64,000 bases of DNA from Dimorphilus gyrociliatus (taxonomy: Eukaryota > Annelida > Polychaeta > Dinophilidae): the NCBI GenBank assembly GCA_904063045.1, contig CAJFCJ010000027.1, positions 598,882-662,881 on the forward strand, in the 5' to 3' direction. Shown piece by piece: positions 1-12,162 of this stretch; the first letter of the stretch is position 1; each line of letters starts with the position of its first letter. The position numbers were made by a program, and so were the translations under genes. The notes under the pieces are model-generated. The model saw nothing but the letters and a program-made list of their open reading frames with translations. It was not told the origin of the DNA and did no database searches.

Positions 1-3000
1 TAAATCAAGAGAAATTGCAATTAAGATGAAGACTTTGCACGCAAATTCGCAAGATATTCAAGAAGCAATTTATAATATGGATTTTACTAAAATTGATATG
101 GAATGGTAAAATACTAAGAAAATATTCTAACTATTTCTTCTTTATTTAAATAAATAAATAAATAAACAATAGTGACATTCTATTCCATACACACAGCATA
201 AACGACCTATTTCGTCTTTACTTGAAAGCATGCGAAGAAGGTGACCTAGCGAGGATTTCAGAACATCTCGAACAAAATCCAGAAACTCCTTTAGACGAAC
301 CTGAAATATTTCTATTAGAGCTATCCAAGTTAAATGACTGTCCCGATAGGCTTAATTGTATCATGCTTAAGAAGGAGGTTGGTGAGAAAATCTTCGATAT
401 TGGTAAGTAACTTTTTTTTATTTTTTCACATACGTATTCCTGTCTATTCATTCCTTATAATTAATTGAAAAGATAGGGGATTGAAGAATAGGTTAAAGCC
501 GGCGACCTATTTACGGAAAATGACCCTTCAATTCAAAGGATTCTATAATTATATTATGATTTATTTTAGTATAGAACCAAAATTTTAACGTTTATTTTAT
601 TAGTATAAAATAACCAATACAACCAAAAATCTTCGGAAAGAAAAAGGAAAACAACAACAAAAATATCATCAGAATATTCTTTCCCTAAAATTGACCTTGA
701 CTTTTCATAACTCAATTACATTGTAAACTTTTCCCTTAAAATACTCTTCATGTAGGGAATTTACATGATTATTATCGGAAAATTTGTAATAAGAAAACAA
801 AATTTATCAATAAACAGATCAACAACTCGACAGCCTGGAAACTGCTATAAATGAATTGAAAAGAAAGTATGCTAAAGATTTTCTTTTTTTAACAAGTTTG
901 CGTGATAAATGGGTTTCTTTTGTATACCATCCACTATCACGTGACTGATGTTGTTTACCTAAACCATAGCGTGCGGAGGCTTTATAGTAGAATTATTGTT
1001 TAAACTTGACGTTTAGAGTGAGAAACATAACAGCAAGAGTGGGAAAAAATTAGCAATTGTAGTTTTTATTAAGGGAAAAAGTTCAATTATTTGCAAAAAA
1101 AAAATAGAAGCAAATTGACAGCAATTTTAAAAAAATAGCGGAGAATTTAATAGAGAGAATGAATTTTTGTCAATTCACTATTAGTAATTATTATTGTATT
1201 GAACGCGGTTATTTTTTTTTGTATAGATGTTCTTTTTATATATCAACTAATATAAAAAAAACAGCTATTAAATAACAACCAATTTTTTTCTAGCTTGAAT
1301 TTGACAAATTCATTCAAACAGAAAATATTTTTTAGGACAAAAGATTAGATTACTGTTTATATTTCTCTCTGTCTCTCTGTCTCTCTCTCTCTCTCTCTCA
1401 TTCACCAACTCTATCTGTCTATCTGTATATCTCTTTTCTCTTTTATTCCCTATAGATATATGCTATATCTATATAAATTATCACAAATAATTAAATATCT
1501 ATATTAGTTTCTCTATATAATCAGAAAAAGAAAACATATTAAATTCAATGCTATATTTTAACGGTAGATGGAGCCTTTACGCATAAAAAAAATCACATTT
1601 ATGATCCACGCTAATGGTGTTTTCCTGGATCGATGATATAATAATGTCTTTGCCTACAGCGATTGTCTTGGCGAAATTCTACAATATACGCTAGCATTAG
1701 GAAATTATATGAATGGAACTACTCAGAGGGGTCAAGCCGATGGCTTTGATCTTCATATTTTAACCAAATTAACCGATGTGAAATCTTTTGATAAACAAAC
1801 TAATCTTCTTCAATTCATATGCCATTTGATATGTAAAAACGAAGAGGGAACGGGAACCAGCCGGGCCATTTATAGACTACCAAAGCATGAAACAATGCAA
1901 CAAGCATCAAAGCTTTCTCCTTCAGCAATAAAAACTGAACTGGATTGTCTTAACTGTAAAATTCGACAAAACATAATAAAAGTAAGGGAAATTGTTGAAA
2001 ATTCAAATAGAACGGAACCTTTTCAAACAGTAATGGAAATATTTTTTGATAATGCTCAAAATATGATTGAACACCAAATGGAAAGGGTTGGTCAAGTTTC
2101 TGAAGCCTATCAACAATATCTTATCTATCTTGGGGCGGAGAATAGCGAAAGATACAGTACGTTCTAACAATATTTAGAAACAAATAGATATTCTAATGTA
2201 TACAGTATATTGTATATCTTGTATATATCTATGTATTAATTTTAATTAAAAACAGCAAATGTATAGTAAATATAACTATTTTTAGAATCCACAGAGTCTT
2301 TTTTCAATATATGGGAGAGATTTTTTATATCCTTCCATTCTTGTTGGCAAAAAGAGCAAAAACTCGCTGCTAGATTGAAATTTGAGGCAATGGAGGAGAA
2401 GAGGAGGCAAAGAGTCAAACAACATCGCAGACAATCGATAACTACTGATTCAAATATTGGTTTAAAGAGTCGAATGCAAGAGAGAAGAAGAAATCAAAAG
2501 GAAAAACAGTTATCTTATTTTACGAGGAGTCAATCGGTTTGTAACTTATTGGGGGATGTAGGACCAAACATTTTTCCGAGTTCTTCCACTGAATCTACAT
2601 ATAACGAAGAAGAGAACGAAGTAAAACTAGAGAATATAACTAGATCTCGTAGAAGATTTTCCGTAGATGTTTCTAATGGAACTGAGATTAGACTAAAGAA
2701 TTCTGCCATTGATATTCCAAAAGAAGATGAAACAATTACCGAACAAAGAAAACCTCTTTACAATAATCTTTTGACAAGTCAAAAGTGTTCAGATGATAGT
2801 AATAATAATAATCATTGCAAAAATAATCCCATTAATAGCCATTGTTCTAATAAATCAATGGAAATGAAAGAGGTCAAAATGGAATCTCGATCTAGATTTA
2901 GGAGAAGATTTCAAGATGATTTCAACAGCTCTGATCATTTTATTCAAAAGAGAAATTTTAGACAGCAATTGTTAGAAAAGAAAAAAGATAAAGAATCATC

Positions 3001-3004
3001 CTGA
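1..3004 (+). CDS. Formin, FMN1/FMN2/cappuccino type, 3' portion
   Basis: Actin nucleator and elongation factor; the FH2 domain dimerises and caps growing barbed ends. The 5' part lies outside the window. Exons by phase and alignment: 2-105, 197-402, 818-866, 1660-2156, 2286-3004 (stop TGA). Exon 3 is a 49-nt micro-exon whose donor at 867 restores the FH2 frame. Joined exons give the second half of FH2: the KSREIAIKMKTLH segment, then LGNYMNG, RGQADGFDL and DVKS, which are hallmarks of the FMN/cappuccino subfamily rather than diaphanous or FHOD. FH2 ends with FFNIWERFF and a KEQKLAARLKFEAMEEKRR helix. A basic, Ser/Asn-rich tail of about 190 residues follows, probably the site of the Spire-binding or autoregulatory tail, but no clear motif is visible. 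No frameshift or internal stop. A possible AATAAA lies near 3237. Confidence 0.9.
1362..1400. repeat. CT/TC microsatellite in formin intron
   Basis: Nearly pure pyrimidine run of TC dinucleotides interrupted by single G bases, inside the 793-bp intron between formin exons 3 and 4. Probably simple-sequence DNA. Confidence 0.8.
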
Positions 3005-3789
3005 AGGCATTCAGAAAAGATGGAAACAAGTCAAAAAGCTAGGAGGTAAGATAAACAGGAAGAGAGGAAAATTAGAAAAAAGAAAGAGAGATAGAGATCC
3101 CGAGAGAAATATAGAGTGAACGAAAGAAATAAGCCTTACAATTTAGTGTAATAGTAATACTTTCATTCCTAAATTATTTATTGTTATTTGAATACAAACT
3201 ACAATTGTATAAGGACAGCTAATTTTTCAATTAAAACAATAAACAACACTCTCTCTCTACCTTGAGAAAATACAACAAACAATACTATTAATCATTAATT
3301 TTATAAATTAGCTATCATCAAATGATAAGGATAATGATAATAGCATAATTTATAGACTAAAAATTACTCTTATTAGTTGAGAATATTGGGGTCAATTTAT
3401 TATTATTCTAATTAGTACAATACATAAACATATAATATATACCTATATAAGACAGTATATATTGGTATGTACTAGAAGTTTCTTTCCGTCCTGCTCTTCC
3501 TAATCTACTTAAGGCTTATAAACCCCTTAAGAAATAAGATACTTGAAAAATTATAGATATTTATCTTCCCTCTAACCATATTTCTTGTGTTTTAGCATGT
3601 AAAAGCTAAAGGGGCATAGTTTTTTTTATTCTAGATTACAGATTATTTATTCGTTATTGTAGGTTGTCCCTGTTTCGATATTAAATAAAAAAGAATATAT
3701 AGCATTAGTGTATAAATGAAAAAACAAATGATAATAAGCGAAATAGTATATATAAACAAATTATTAGGAATATATACAATATATATTAG

Positions 3790-3813
3790 TATATATATAT
3801 ATATATATATATA
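3790..3813. repeat. (TA)n microsatellite
   Basis: Uninterrupted AT dinucleotide run. Comparable runs occur at about 20990-21011, 43208-43232, 49830-49855 and 52254-52273. Confidence 0.85.
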
Positions 3814-5453
3814 AATTGTTAATCTATAGGTAATCGATAAAAATAAATTATATGCTTGTTTTTAACTGTCTCATAATTCAGCACGAATAATGTTCAGATA
3901 ATTATGCCAACTACGAAAATTACTATCATTATGAAGATACGCGTACGTGCGAACTCATATTTTTGCTTATTTGTTATCATTTGAATATAAGATTTTCTTT
4001 ATTCGTATAAACATACATACTAATACACTTTATATAGATATTCATATATATATATATATATATTTTTTGTATCTATATAGACTTTTCATAAAAGTGTATA
4101 AATTATATAGTTATACAATGATGTGGGTTGGAAGGAAAAGGAAACATATACGACGGAGATAAGAGAAAAAGGAAAAAGGTATAGAGATGATGAGAAGAGA
4201 AAGTTATCTTCCAAGAAATCTAATATTATCAAAAAAGAATGATGTAAAAGTATTCTTTTAGCATTTTATTAATTAATTCATTTATCTAATTTATGCTAAA
4301 AGGATATTTCGTATGCCAAATAACGCCTTTGAATTAAGCGTATATTGTAATTTTCTAATTACATCGAAAGATGGCGCCGTCGAGTTTAAGATATATTTCA
4401 ATCCAACTTCAATCGTCTGGAAAAAAACTGGCCTACACAGTAATACTGTTGGCCGTGTATCGGCCATTTTTAAATCGTTTTTATCTCACGACACCATATC
4501 GACTGATAGCAAGATGCGATAAGGAAAGAAGCCAGAAAAAAAGGAGTATAATTTAGTAAACAGAGAGGAATACTGGTAAGTAGATCGATTATTGTTCTTT
4601 TGCTTTTTCCTACGGAAACAAAATATATTGAAAACCTTCTTTTATGATAAATTTTTCTCTCTGTATTTTTTGTTCTTTCCTTTTTTTCTTTCCTGTAAAA
4701 GAAAGAAACAATAGGGACGTCATTTATTGAAAAAAAATAATGAAATTTCTAAGTAATTTATTATGTCCTTATGAAATATTTTAGATATTCAATGTTTACT
4801 TAAAATTCGTATTCCTATTTTAAAGTATGTTATATACGAGATATATAATATATCAGCTATATATTCAAATATGTACTTCTAAGTGTAGCTTGTACAATAG
4901 AATTTCTTATACAGAATATACTGTATGCTTATGATTTGTTTGTTTATTTAAATAAATACAAACAATAGTTGTCAACAAATAACTGCCGTTATTTGGTACA
5001 TTAGGGTTAACTTTTTATGTACGATTTTTACGCTTTTGATTATGGTATACTGTATATATATAGTTTATATATGAGTTCTATACTTATATCTATACAGTAT
5101 ATACTAATATATATTACATTTTATCACATATCATTTCATATTTATGTTATGTCATATTGTATTTAAATAAATATGCTTACTATTCTATAAACCCATTATA
5201 CAAGAATCTACGAGAGATTTATGAAGCGTTTCTAGTCATAAGGAATGTCTTAGATAATGATAAAAGTGTAAAATATGGAAAAGTAGATCACTTTTAATCA
5301 TTTTCTACACCTTTTTCATATGTAACGTCATATATAGTTTAGAGATTTCACAGTTGCCTAATCTAGATCATATTTAGTAGGATACTGTCTACAAATGGGT
5401 ACTGCTAAAATTTATTATTACAATCATGCATGCATAACAACTATGGAGCATAG

Positions 5454-5460
5454 TATAAAA
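5454..5460 (+). promoter_or_regulatory. Candidate TATA box of the B55 gene
   Basis: TATAAAA lies 55 bp upstream of the B55 ATG, leaving room for a short 5' UTR starting near 5485. In DNA this AT-rich such words are common, so this is only suggestive. Confidence 0.3.
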
Positions 5461-5514
5461 AAGATTATAAATGAAAACCAGGTGTTCACACTTCCGACTT
5501 AGAGAGCACCAAAA

Positions 5515-8500
5515 ATGACATCCTGCATTAAACCGTCCGGATTTTCCAAGCTTGGAAATATGATAAATCAGGCAGTACGTTCACCAAAATTTCGAAGGAG
5601 AACAAATAGTGAGAAGGACGACCATCAGGAAAGCGGTGAGCAAGACTCGATTCAATGGCATTTCTCGCAGGTGAAAGGAAGCGGAGACGTTGACGTTACT
5701 GAAGGTAAAATAACAAATTATTATACTTATTACTTTCTCTAGTTAAGTAAGCTTTACGATACGTATATAAATAATTTAAAATAAGAGCAATTACTATAAA
5801 GTACCAGCGCAAACTTTTACTATGAATCTCTTTCAGCTGTATGTTTTTTATTTTTATGTTAAAAACGGTCTTTCATTGAATTATTATTCACAAAGTCTTT
5901 CAATTTAATATTGGATAGTAAAGATGAGAAGATCAGATAGACTCTATAAATATATGCGCTGTTAGCTGTCAAAAGAGAGGAGTCAAGCTTTTCTTTCTAC
6001 ATAGTGCTATCTGTCTCGTCTCTCTGTTTTTTTCCCTCTTTTTCTGTCTCTCACTTACAAAATCTCTCTGTCATTCTCACCGTGTCTCTCTCTCTCTCTC
6101 TCTTAGTCTATCTTCTCGTTTTTTTTTATTCTCTCTCAATAATTTTAATATTTCTTATTATTTAAAATATAAATCAGTCAATCAGAAATAAATTACAAGT
6201 TAAACAGTGTTGTTTCTTATCAGAGATCTAAGATACCACAAAGGTAGATAGTAAAAATTAAAAATAAACTATCTTATGATTTGCTCTAGATATATTCCTA
6301 ATAATCACTTACAAATGGTCAATAATAAACGTTTATATTAAACCTACAAGTAGAATGTCAAGAGGCGCAATGTACGCCCTACTTAAGCGTAGACATACAT
6401 AAAAATAGCTAATATTTACAGTATTGCGTCATCGTACGATTTTTAGATTATTAAATTTGTACTTATTATTCTCTTTTCTATTTTTCATACATTAAACAGC
6501 CTTTTTTCAATCAAATATTAATTTAAACAACTATATAGTAGATAAACTAATATATATTTATAGATATTTATATATACATTCAATAATCAATTATCAATTA
6601 TTAGTATCTGCTATTAAAAATTCTAAAGGCTTGATTTTTATTTCTTAGAGGATATTATATCTTCTGTACGCTTCGACAAGACTGGCGAATTTCTCGCTAC
6701 TGGTGATAAAGGAGGCCGTGTTGTTGTATTTAAAAGAATACCGAACGCTCAGAATCCCTGCTACGATCTCTACTCAACCTTTCTTAGTCATGAAAGGGAA
6801 TTCGATTATTTAAAAAGCGTTGAAATTGACGAGAAAATCAACTGTATTAAGTGGTTACCCCATGTTAACAGCAGTAGATTTTTACTCTCTGCAAATGATA
6901 AAACAATAAAATTATGGAAATTATCTGAAAAAGATAAAAAATATTGCGAAAGCGACAAGAAGATATCTACAGATTTAAAGTTGCCTAAATCGTCTAAGGT
7001 GCCACGTTACGTTGAGGCGTCATCAAAAAGATTATACGAAAATGGACATTCTTTCAACATTAATTCCATGGCAGTTAATAACGATCAGCAAACATTCTTA
7101 TCGTCCGATGATTTGAGGATAAATTTATGGAATTTAGAGGTGACATGCGAGACGTTTAGTATCCTTTTTTCTTGTATAAAAAACAGAAAAATTCCAACTC
7201 ATCAAACCATTTCTCATCTTTTTTATAACTCTTTTCTTTTTCTCTTCCTACCTCTCTTTTTCTCTTTGTGCTCTCTTTTATTTTTAATCCCCCCTTTCAG
7301 CCTATTAGAACAAATTGAAATCGTGAAAAAAACCATTGAGTGTACGAAACGTCGATTAGAGAGAAAAAAGGAAAACTAAGTGGGGAAAGAAAGAAAGAGG
7401 GAGGGAGTTGAGAGTGAGAATAGAGGGAAAACAAAGAGGAAGAGAAAGAGATTATCATTATAAATCATATCCGTGATTATATGGTACACGTGCTAGTTCA
7501 TGCCTAAAAAAACATGGTCGTACGATTCGGTCATAATAGCAAAACTTTGTCATTGTCATCGTTGTAACAGCACGTAATAGTTATACTTTTTTATTACTAA
7601 ACATGCTATCTAAGAATATTCACAAAGGTTTAGTTAAAAGGCCTATCTTGAAATATTAAACAACAGAGAGAATAATCTAAAAACCATTTAACAATCCACT
7701 CATCTGAGATCGGAAAACTTGATAATAGGAATCTAATAAGACCGTAAACAAATTGGTTGTCCACCAATTGATGGTGAAAGAAACTGGGACTTATCTGTTA
7801 AGAGAATAGGACAAAAAAAGGCGTCCATTATTAATAAAGCTATTCAGAAACAATTTTCATCTTTTTTTTCAGGTTTTTATCATTTTATTCATCTTTTATT
7901 TATTTGCATGTAAAAATTTAAGAGAACCAAAAAGCAAAAACTCTAATAATTTTTCTCATATTAAGATTTAATTATAAATAAGGAAAATTTCGTTGTATTC
8001 TATTTTTAGACTTTTAACATACTTCTTTTAGATTATAAGAAGAAACGTAATAGTTAAACAATTATAAGTAAACAATATATATAAAATTTATATTTATTAT
8101 ATTAAAAAATATGAATAATTGATAATTTTTCCTTCCTAACGCCATCTATTGATTGTGTGTGAAGGATGAGAGCCTAAGAACCTTCAAAGACAACATGATT
8201 CTTATTATTTTCCAACGTATCAATAGTTTTTAAGTTACAAAAAAACAATGTAAAAAAATCTATAATTTCAACTTAATTTTGTCCAGGGTCTCACTAGACG
8301 TCAATAAATAGGCCAAAAACAAATTTGTCCATTGTTTGCTTATATATATATACTGTATATTATAAAGGAAAGAGAGAAGGGCAAATGGGTTATATATAGT
8401 ATTTTATATATAAATATTTTATATGCAACAAACTTAATGTACAATTGTAATATTTCACTTAGCCTCATACATTGTTTATTTTTACTATTTACTTTTTTAT

Positions 8501-10967
8501 TTTAGTTACGTTTGATACAAAATATGATAAAAACTAGGCTTAAGGATAACAAAGGCATCCTATGCATCTGTTTTTCTTTTAGAAAATAATAGATCATAAA
8601 GAGATAAGGATAAAATATTTCAACTATTACTGCTTCTATAGTTTTCGCCTTGTTTTTTTTATGCTTCTAAAAGTGTGAAGAGATTTTCACCTTTTCCTCT
8701 TTTGCCCTTAGTTTTTCTTCCAAGTTGAAAGTTTTGGAAGTAATAGAATAAGATTTCAATTTTTTTTCTTCTTTTCTTAAGGGTTACACGTCAGAGTAAT
8801 AGAAACTTAAATAGCTATTAATGTTTATTTTCTTTATCTGGATTGACATTCAACACTGGTATACGTAAAAGTATTTTAACGTGCATATTATTGGCATTTA
8901 GGTCAATGTTTTAGATCTTACAGGAACAATGTCTCTATAAAAAACCAAGTTGTAAATAGATCCTGTTTATACATAGATTTGTATAGGCAATAATGTACAT
9001 ATATATACATTTGTCTTTTGTTTCACATTTTTTTTCCTCTTTTATTATATACACAATAACATAGTTAGACATCTAATAAGATAGAATAAAGCCAAAAAGA
9101 AGGAGAGGGACAAAAACAGAGAGAACTTTAACAAAGCTAGAATAAATAAACACGGGTGATTTAAGAATATCTCTTGTTTTTCTTCTTTGACAATATACAG
9201 ATTAAACTAGAGATTACACCATAAAATTTTATGTTCATACGTTGAGAACTATGTTATTCGTTATATATTTTATATAATAGATGAAAAGGGATGTTAAAAA
9301 GTAGCTAGACAAGGAGATGAGAATAATTATAATAACAAAAGAAAAAGGGAATATAAATTTTTTTTCTCTCTCGACATTTGACGATATCTAATTAATTTAT
9401 TGATAGAAAAACACGGAATATTGTCAATGGTAATTTTCGAGAGCTTATTAAATAGTATTATAAACTAAGATAAATAATCTACTCCTTATTTTTACATTAT
9501 TTCTCTTTGAAGAGAACAAGATGATTATAGGAAAATAACAGTTACAAAGTATAACAAAAATAGACAAGAAAATAATATTCGTTCTCCATCAAATAGACAA
9601 GATTTTTTTAGGTAAAATTTGCTTCATAATCTCTTTTAAATGTGTCACTAAAAAAGAAGAAGATAGAAAGAAATTGTACATACTTTCCTCCTTCCTCCCA
9701 CTCTCGCCCCCTAATCTAAAAGTTACCTAAATATAAGAGTAATATTTCTTATATCTTCCTCTTTGTACAACTACTAAGAAAATTATTATTTTTTATAGTA
9801 TTGTAGATGGCGCAAACAATCAAATCGTAATATTTTTATATTATTTCATTTATTGTATATTATGTTTCTTTCCTCTTTTATCTAATTATTAAGTTTCTTC
9901 TTTAGCAATTACTGAAAGAAAACAAAAAAAAATTGTATAAAGAATGATGTGAATAAATATTTCGTATATGAATCATCTTTGATAGATTACATGTTTAATT
10001 TAAATTAGTAATAATTGATAAAGAAAGAGAGAGAGAGAGAGAGACAGAGAAAGAGAAAATGAAGGAATGAATGAGAGAGTGAAGATATATTTATAAAGAA
10101 ATTATAATTCAAGAAGAAATTATTAAGCAAAGATATATTTTCATTATTCTTCTTTCCTTAACTCGTCATCTTTCTAGATTTAATTGACTTGAAGCCAGAC
10201 AATATTGAAGACTTGACGGAAGTCATAACAAGTTTAGATTTCCACCCGAAAAATTCTTATTCATTCCTTTATGCTACTAGTCGCGGAGCTATTAGACTTT
10301 GCGATCTAAGGCAAAATTCCGTGTGCGACAACGTGGTTAAAGGTATTTTACATATTAAATATATCTAATTTATTAATTAATTAGTTAATTAATTGGTTTA
10401 ATTAAATATATAACAAAAAAAAGTAAATTATTTAATTTTGTAGCTTTCGAAGAGGATAAAACTGGAAAAGAGAGTTTTTTTAATGAGATAACATCTTCAA
10501 TATCGGATGTAAAATTCTTACCAAATGGCGACTTGTTTATGACTCGTGATTATCTATATTTAAAAGTCTGGGATACTAGAAAAGAAGATAAGCCTATTCA
10601 AATCTTCAACGTTCATGATCCCATCAGAACAAAATTATGTGTACTATACGAGAATGAATGCATTTTTGATAAATTTACTTGTACTTCGGATTCAACAGGA
10701 CAATATTTATTAAGTGGATCGTATAATAATCTATTTAAAGTATTCGATCGGTACAATAAAACGGATGTCATGTTTGAAGCGACTAATGCTCATCAACAAT
10801 TGAGGCCTAAGAAGCTTATTAGCTCACAAAAAGTTAAAAAGAATGAAATGAATGTTGAGAATTTAAATTTTAAAAAGAAAATATTACAAGCAGATTGGAA
10901 TATGACTGAAAATGTGGTTGCTATTGCTGCAGTTAATAACTTGTTCTTTTTTCGAAGCAAAAGCTAG
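5515..10967 (+). CDS. PPP2R2: PP2A 55-kDa regulatory subunit B (B55/PPP2R2)
   Basis: WD40-propeller B subunit that targets the protein phosphatase 2A core to substrates (cell cycle, cytoskeleton). Exons 5515-5704, 6649-7158, 10178-10342 and 10444-10967 join in phase to give about 462 aa, with a 3-kb second intron. Family landmarks: IQWHFSQVKG near residue 44, DVDVTE, ATGDKGGRVVVF, EFDYLKS and EKIN, NDKTIKLWK, SADDLRINLW-type SSDDLRINLWNLE, EVITSLDFHP, IRLCDLR, FFNEITSSISDVKF, MTRDYL, KVWD, YENECIFDKF and SGSYNNLFKVFDR. The N-terminus carries about 40 extra Ser/Lys-rich residues before the conserved start, which could be an alternative leader. ATG 5515 follows an AT-rich leader with CAAAA before the start. 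No frame damage. A single-copy essential gene in most invertebrates. Confidence 0.96.
5705..6648 (+). other. B55 intron 1
   Basis: GT-AG intron, AT-rich, with a strongly pyrimidine-rich CT tract at about 5998-6137 (pure TC run near 6084-6104). Nothing coding seen. Confidence 0.7.
6084..6104. repeat. (TC)n microsatellite in B55 intron 1
   Basis: Pure TC run inside a longer pyrimidine-rich tract (about 5998-6137). Confidence 0.8.
7159..10177 (+). other. B55 intron 2 (3 kb)
   Basis: Unusually long compared with most introns here. Contains a (GA)n run at about 10022-10058 and a TATACTGTATA word at 8349. The open frame running to 7379 is only read-through of exon 2 into the intron. No nested gene or RNA recognised. 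Confidence 0.65.
10022..10058. repeat. (GA)n microsatellite in B55 intron 2
   Basis: GA dinucleotide run with single substitutions, purine-rich on the plus strand, about 120 bp upstream of exon 3. Confidence 0.8.
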
Positions 10968-11688
10968 TCGTTCAATATATATATATATTCAATTGTTATC
11001 ATTTACATTGTTCAAAAATCTTCTCTAAATAAATACACTGACATAATTGAATAAACTCTTGTTAATCCTTCCTTTATTTTCCTTCTTTTCCTGTTATTTT
11101 TTACTATTTATTTTTCATACCATTCCCCTTTCAGTTAATACAACTAGATCAGCGTAGACTATCTGTCTCCATTTTAACGAAAGCGTTTATACGTTTATTT
11201 ATATTCAATTAATTCTCTTTTTATTACAATTTGCTAGGAATTACTATTCTTAACATTAGAAATAACCGGAAAGGAATTACCAGATTAAGAAATAAATATA
11301 TTACTATTAATAAGAACTGTTAAACTAGCAATAAATTATGGGAATTTTTTTTCAGATCATACCATTTATGACGAAAAATTAATTATTAGTCATAAATTAA
11401 AGAAATTCAAATTCTTTATTTATACAATTAATTAAGCAATCAATTACTCGTTTCTCCCTCTTTTTCTCTCTCGCTCGCTCGCTAGCTGTATCTTTCCACG
11501 TCTCATTCACTCACTCTCCTCTTATTTTCCTGTGTCATAACCGAATTTTTCAATAAAAAAGGCAGGTGTAAAAAAAAATATAAACAATCTTTTTCAGGAT
11601 AATAAAGTTTTGAATCATTGAAAAACAAAACAAAATAATAATTTTCTAATTATAAGATTTAAATAGAAAATTAAATAACAAAGTTTTT
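10968..11688. other. Intergenic between convergent B55 and the 11.7-kb ORF
   Basis: AT-rich. A probable B55 polyadenylation signal (AAATAAAT) lies near 11027. A TCTCTCGCTCGCTCGCT-like pyrimidine stretch is at about 11457-11510. No gene seen. Confidence 0.55.
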
Positions 11689-12114
11689 CTATACTAGATG
11701 AAGCTTCCTGTAATCTGAATATTCAAGTTGAGCGTTCGTTGATTTCTCACTTTCGTTCTTCGTTAACCACCATATAACAAGGTCCTTAGACGTTAATTGC
11801 TGATCTTTTAATGATCTTAATACTTCTAAAACTGATTTTTCATTACCATCTAATTTATAGATTTGGTGAGGAGTGTCGACATCCGTTTCGTCTTTCTTCT
11901 TTACGGTAGTAAATATTTTAACAGTAATATTACCAGATAAGAATTGATTAGAATTTTTTATTGGAATTTCATCTTGAAAACCCTTCAATTTTCGCTCATT
12001 TCTATAAAGTTTAAACTTATTATTGTTCTTTGGCAGTAGACCTTTAGTTAATGTTTCTCTGGCTGTTAAAATCCTTTTAGTTCGATAATCCGAGAATACT
12101 TCTCTCCTCTTCAT
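11689..12114 (-). CDS. Unrecognised 141-aa ORF (orphan or last exon)
   Basis: I do not recognise this protein. The open frame runs to 12162 but begins there with TTG; the first ATG is at 12114 and gives 141 aa starting MKRREVFSDYRTKR. The protein is basic at the N-terminus, with KFKLYRNERKLKGF, then a more regular stretch with VKIFTTVKKK and a C-terminal SLKDQQLTSKDLVIWWL segment that could be an amphipathic helix. No signal peptide or TM segment. An in-frame TAG sits just upstream of the TTG, inside a plausible splice acceptor (a T-rich run then TAG at about 12169-12172 on this strand), so it may be the last exon of a gene whose upstream exons I could not find. Amino-acid composition is not low-complexity, which argues against pure chance. 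Confidence 0.45.
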   Translation of the reverse strand: MKRREVFSDYRTKRILTARETLTKGLLPKNNNKFKLYRNERKLKGFQDEIPIKNSNQFLSGNITVKIFTTVKKKDETDVDTPHQIYKLDGNEKSVLEVLRSLKDQQLTSKDLVIWWLTKNESEKSTNAQLEYSDYRKLHLV

Positions 12115-12162
12115 ATCTTTAGTAATATATCGAGTAGTGATTTTTTTATAATTAGAACACAA

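Larger units (their letters stand above)
3005..5514. other. Intergenic: formin 3' flank to B55 promoter
   Basis: AT-rich sequence with (TA)n runs at about 3790-3813 and 4047-4062 and three TA-CTG/CAG-TA words (4919, 5048, 5093). The short open frames at 3947-4162 and 4313-4556 are low-complexity or overlap each other and have no recognisable protein. No RNA gene seen. Confidence 0.6.

Noticed and set aside
3947-4556. Short plus-strand frames upstream of B55
   Set aside because: Tyr/Ile repeats from (TA)n sequence in one, mutually overlapping frames in the other; no homology recognised.
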